Both the position numbers and the translations under genes were made by a program. A DNA stretch of 64,000 nucleotides from Toxoplasma gondii ME49. Lineage: Eukaryota > Apicomplexa > Conoidasida > Eucoccidiorida > Sarcocystidae. The DNA lies in assembly GCF_000006565.2 (NCBI RefSeq), contig NC_031480.1, positions 1,938,144-2,002,143 of the forward strand. The letters run 5' to 3'. Below are positions 59,801-64,000 of this stretch, piece after piece. Under the pieces are notes generated by a model. That model was not told the origin of the DNA. It did no database searches and worked only from the letters and a program-made list of their open reading frames with translations. Numbering within the stretch: the first letter of the stretch is position 1; each line of letters opens with the position of its first letter.

Positions 59801-62800
59801 CGGGTCCCGCTTCAACCGGCTCTAGCTTCGCTGAACCTCTTCCCTCTCCTCCTGCTCCCCCTCGGGGATCTGAACCCATTTCTGCGCTCACCGCCGTCGC
59901 GGGATCACGCGCGGAAGTCGCTGCGGGGAGATGCACTGGGGGCAGCGCCTGGAAGTGCTCGTAGACGAGACGCTGCAGCGTCGCCAGCGGAGGCACGAGA
60001 GCATACAGGGGGCGGTCGTCGACAGCCGCGTCTCGGATGACCCAGGGCGGGAGCATTTGCGTCGCGTTCGTCCACTCCTCCGGCTCGACGGGCTGACTCG
60101 CGCCTTCGTACGAGTAGATCAGCTTCATGCCCCAGTCTCCGAAAGTCTCCCGGTTTCCCTGAGCCCTCGCCGTTGTTGCCTTCTGCGCATGCCAGATCTC
60201 CGCCTCGCGCTCGTGAGCTGGGTGGTTCTTCTGCTCTCTCTGGAGACGCCGCTTCGCGCGTCCGAACAAGTTGCCAAAGAACGATCGGCGGCGCTCAGGC
60301 ACTTTCCTCGAACGCTCCTCGCGCTCTGGATCTTGCCTCCCGTCCCCGCCTCGCTGGATGTCCCCAGGTTTCTCCTCCATGCCCTCACCGGCGTCGGCAA
60401 CTCCTTTCTTCTTCCCGCGTTTCTCGCGTCTGGGGCTCTTCTGTTTTCCGTGACCGCGCCTCAACAGCTGCCGCGATTCCCCCTCGCCCGCTGGCGACTC
60501 CCCTTCGGGTTCGCGGGCGTCGTCTGCGACTTCCGGCTTCTTGTCCCCGTCTCGCACCCTCTGTTCGTGCAAAGGCTTCTTGTTCGCTCTCCTGCGGTTC
60601 TCGACGCTGCTCCCTGAGTCCTCAGCCCCTCTCTGCAGGTCAGCCGTGTCGGTCTCGTCTCCGTCCTTTACCCAGTCCGGTTCCGCTGCGTACCTCCTGG
60701 CTTCGTCTAAACTGCCGTTCCTCATGTCCTCATCTCCACTCTCGTTTTTTCCCCGGTCTTCTTCCGACGAGTGGAAGGATGTGGCCGACCGGGAAGACTC
60801 ACTCAACTCGCCTCTCAAAAGCGACGCGCCTCGTCCAGCATCGTCCAACTCGGTTTCATTGTCTCCGCCGCCTCGTCGCGTCGCCTCTTCGTGGCCCGAA
60901 TGCGATCCTGCGACCGTAGTCACCAGCAAGTCGCTGATCGGGCGCGGCTGTACGGGGAGTGGAGGCGGAGGGGCAGTCACGAGCACGATCGGAAGCCTGC
61001 AAGATGGAAGGCCACATAACCTAACAAAAACAAGTGAGCACTGTGGGGTGGGGCTTCTGGGGTAGAGCCGCACACATTCGTCTGCAAAACCGGCGTTTGG
61101 GGTTGCGAGAGGGTCCTCCTCGTTCAGAACGTGAGTCCGAGAGTGACAGAGTCCGACGGAGATGTACCCACATTTTAGGACGATCGAGATACAACCCACG
61201 GCTACAACCGGGACTGATCACTGAGGACCGCTCGACATGAATAGAGCTCGAGGCATTACACTGAAACCAGTTAACACTCAAATACATCCTCCTTCACGGT
61301 GCTCGCTGCAGCGGAAAAATCGAGGATCGGCGCCGCAGGCGTTTCCAACCAGCGTGGCCAATCGAGAGCCCGTCACTGCTACGCCGCCTAAAAAGGCGCC
61401 GGTGAAGAGGCGAACGCATGTGACGGGTGTAGCCACACGTCGACGGTCTCGGAAAAGCCACAGGGGGGCCGCTGCATGAACGGATTAAGATCCTACGCCG
61501 CGCAAGGTTGCCTCCAGCGGCCAATGTGCGTGGCGCCGAATATACAATGCCACAACAGTGGGAAAGGTGACCAGTAGACAACGCAGACGACGATCACCTA
61601 AACGAGTTGTTGAAGCGACAGGAACGAGGCCACACCTGTCACATGCTCCGCAAGGCCAAGAATACAACAAACGAAATACTGAAATACGGTGAAGAACCTG
61701 TATTCACATGGAATAGATTTAGAGTATCTCCGAACATATCTTTAATATAGAAGGCAAATCTACATAGAACGCGTTGGTCAAAGCTGCGCAGCAAACTTGG
61801 AAAAACTTCACAGGACGAGCAGACAAAGACGCTCACGTGAACTTACACTTCCCACGATGGGTCTTGCTGCTTAGCCACCATGTAGAGGAGAAGCTCGAGA
61901 ACCTTCTTTGCCTCGCTGTTAGGATAGACTGTACTGACGTCGAGGACCCCCACGCCGCGTCTCTCCATTTCATGCACCGCGTCGGCCACCGCCGCCGACA
62001 GAATTTGTTCTTCCAGACTGGACCGGTTGATGCGGCTTTGCTCCGACTGTTTCAGCTCTTCGAGGCGAGCCCTGATGCGGTACTCTTCTTGCCGTATGTC
62101 TTCTTCGTAGACGGCTTCACGTCGATCCTTGAAGAGCTCTACATCAGCGACCTGGACGAGACACCCGCACAGCCGGAGATTGAGGGGAAACCCCGGAGTG
62201 AAAAACGGAGAAAGTATCACTAGAATGAAGGCGCTCGAAGGTGGGGTAACCGACGCCGAAAAGCGCGCACAGCAAAAATACTGAACGGAAGAGCGGTCGA
62301 AATTCGCAGTCGCCAGAGGCGGTCAAACTGAGAAGCCAACCCGATTCACCCACAGGCTGCCGACGACGCCAGTGAATCGATGTGTTTCAAAAAAAAACTA
62401 CACCCCTTTTCAAAAAGATGCATGCTTGTACACACGAGAAGTGGAAAATATGTTGAAACAGTTACGTGTTGATACTCGAAAAATCGAACTCTGATGGCAT
62501 CTCGCCAGCACACACCAAGGTGGACGCCTGAAAAACAAGAACATCTTTCTCTCAGCGCTAACATGCAGTCTTCGCTTCCGACACTCCGTGCAGAACACGG
62601 TTAGTGAAATAATGAAAGTAAATTTGAAGTGTGACTTTGGCAGTCCTTCGTTTACAGCTTGTTCCGTTATATTCAGACGCATCCTGTTATATTCGACGAC
62701 CAGTTGTGTTTATGAATACGCTTGCAGGTCAAGAGGGAAACAACTCAGACCACAAACTCGACGACAGACCAATGGCATTTACGTCTTTGGCAGTGCTGGA

Positions 62801-63770
62801 GTCGACCAAAGCGTGTGTGTGTGTGTTCCAGTTGCCCCGGCGGTGACGTTTTCCCTGCCTCTCTCGAAGGAAAGAGCCTCGAACCGATTAAAAGCAGACC
62901 AGTTTATGTTTCTCACTTACATGGCGGTCAATGGTGACATTGACACCCCTGGAGATGTCATCCAGCTCGCTGGCCAGGGCGACTGACGTGTCCGACGCGT
63001 TCAACATGGCAAACGAGAGGTCGACTACGTCCTACCAGAGCACGGAAAATCAAAAGGCCACTGTCCAAAGCCAGCGTACTACAGTATCTCCCTGCTTCCA
63101 CAAGACTGCTTTTTGCCGGAGGCCTACCGAGACGCCGACAAACGCCGGTCGCTCGGCCCTTCGATCAACCTTTTTGCCTCGCGAATGACGGAACAGGAGA
63201 CGGAGAACACGCAAACGTTTGAGCTCGGAGATGACCGATGCTCGCGTTTCCACTTTTGTTTTTCTTTTGCCTGGTTTCTCAACGCTCTCCCGTCTCCACT
63301 TCACAGCGACTGAAGCGCGTACAATGCAGTTTCGAGGCGCACCGGAGAAACCCAGGAAAGTAACCGGACTCCCCTCTCCCCTGTGTCCCGCAAGACAGTC
63401 TTCATGAGATGTGCCCGAACGAGGGAACCTCGGATTGAGATACAACCCGCAGGTAAACGAGCCACCGAGTGATCACCGCAGAGCGTTCAACATGAACACG
63501 TGGAGTCTGCGATACTACACCTCCGTCCATCAGCCTCTCTCTGTTTTGACAGTTGCCAGCTGCTCAGACCGAAGTCGAGAACTCCCTTTGTGAGAAACAT
63601 TTTGGTTCCTCTTACCCTCCGAAGCGGCGTCAACCTCTGATTCACAGCTTCTCTGAGCTGACTCTCGAAGAGCGTGCTGTTCGTGCGAACGAACGTAGAA
63701 ATGCGAGAGTCCATAACGTTGACGGCATTCTCCAGCTGCTCCAGAAAAGTTCTGTGAGGGAAATTCCGGC
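53846..63770 (-). CDS. Large repeat-bearing protein with coiled-coil N-terminus and one membrane segment, 6 exons, 5' partial
   Basis: Function unknown. Exons: about 63770 or 63751-63616, 63031-62921, 62151-61847, 60996-58201, 57020-56835, 55874-53846. All five junctions are GT-AG and frame-consistent, for example TGGGAAGT|GCTTCC and TTCCA|GGAAAAT, which restore Val and Gln codons. At least 1,853 residues. In order: a charged helical coiled coil at 1-180 (LFKDRREAVYEEDIRQEEYR); a Pro-rich linker (VTAPPPPLPVQPRP); a highly charged disordered region to about 400; a conserved-looking core (YYVLRVSGLVIESYFFSADH and VPTFYPVSEPVTGFGPFVSY); one hydrophobic segment near 1,150 (YLIGYPAAGLAAVAAYSYA); then a region ending in a nested repeat array. 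Exons four and six look like separate genes when read alone, but neither has its own ATG-led start or supported end. No start codon is seen at the left of exon 1, so the gene probably continues past the window. Met at 63714 is a fallback start. Confidence 0.78.
54008..54655 (-). repeat. Nine tandem 72-bp (24-residue) repeats in the large protein
   Basis: Nine in-frame units with consensus ESVRPKHSEPLMFARHKDMM plus SEED. Units 4 to 6 are identical in protein and nearly identical in DNA, while outer units diverge (PQH, PKN, ERQ, LEED, PMH). Each 24-residue unit divides into three related 8-residue blocks. Confidence 0.95.
54656..54895 (-). repeat. Ten degenerate 24-bp (8-residue) repeats next to the 72-bp array
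   Basis: Ten consecutive 8-residue blocks, such as DLMTPEGQ, ELMTREGW, ESMTSDGQ, ESVAPYGH, ESVALDAE and ESVAPEEH. They stay in register with the 72-bp array, so the whole tract from 54008 to 54895 is 37 blocks of 24 bp. Confidence 0.9.
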
Positions 63771-64000
63771 CTGACCAAAGAAGCAGAAGATACGGTGAAC
63801 GATGGGCATGCAGCCTATGAAAGGCAAGATAAACCACAGTACAAAGAATGGTTATATTGTTTCACAAACCAATCCGGTAGTAAGGCGCAATGTGGGAGCC
63901 TGTTTACCCTACACGTGCGTAGCTTGTGGAAGAGCGCTACCTCCCCACGCGTTGTACCTCCCCCAAAGCAAACACAAGCACAGAACAGAGGGAAGCCCAC
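63771..64000. other. Right edge, probably intron or 5' part of the large minus-strand gene
   Basis: No start codon or supported exon was found. The minus strand is open in one frame (63815-64000) but lacks similarity. The first exon of the large gene is expected here or beyond. Confidence 0.35.

Noticed and set aside
59931..60919. Plus-strand ORFs of 228 and 248 codons
   Set aside because: They are antisense to the charged region of the large minus-strand gene; composition (Leu, Pro, Arg, Ser) is that expected of a reverse complement of Glu/Lys/Asp-rich coding sequence.

Overview
The window looks like nuclear DNA of a coccidian apicomplexan (Toxoplasma, Neospora or Hammondia type). It has intron-rich genes with clean GT-AG junctions, a calcium-dependent protein kinase of the plant/apicomplexan type, long disordered charged insertions in otherwise conserved proteins, AT and GT microsatellites in introns, frequent TGCATGC elements, and a mid-range base composition. 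The sequence alone does not settle the species. No tRNA, rRNA, CRISPR array or bacterial-type mobile element was seen.

Layout, left to right. At 395-13730 (+) is a 16-exon calcium-dependent protein kinase with an extra N-terminal EF-hand; its 5' end lies further left. At 16591-19959 (-) is a single-exon protein with about eight membrane segments and a long acidic tail. At 21935-23170 (-) is an organellar translation initiation factor IF-1 behind a long leader. At 25042-29146 (+) is an RPAP3-like protein, a co-chaperone component of the R2TP complex. At 30336-31329 (-) is a small two-exon gene of unknown function. At 32567-37092 (-) is DRC4/GAS8, a coiled-coil subunit of the axonemal nexin-dynein regulatory complex, in eight exons. 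At 39078-40939 (+) is a Tctex1-type dynein light chain. At 42600-44390 (-) is an Alba-domain nucleic-acid-binding protein. At 46117-48813 (+) is a long, uncertain ORF in a C/T-rich tract. At 49358-51358 (+) is organellar ribosomal protein bS6, including a 17-nt micro-exon. At 53846-63770 (-) is one large gene whose C-terminal part carries a nested 24-bp/72-bp repeat array; its 5' end appears to lie beyond the window.

The genes do not form an operon or one pathway, but there are themes. DRC4 and the dynein light chain are divergent neighbours over about 2 kb and both belong to axoneme or dynein biology, which in coccidia points to the flagellated microgamete. IF-1 and bS6 both serve bacterial-type organellar translation. 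RPAP3/R2TP assembles large complexes, including axonemal dyneins in other eukaryotes.

Exon models were built by hand from reading frames, splice sites and family similarity. Multi-exon models are given as one span with exons listed in the evidence. Where every junction preserves frame, this is stated as the main support.
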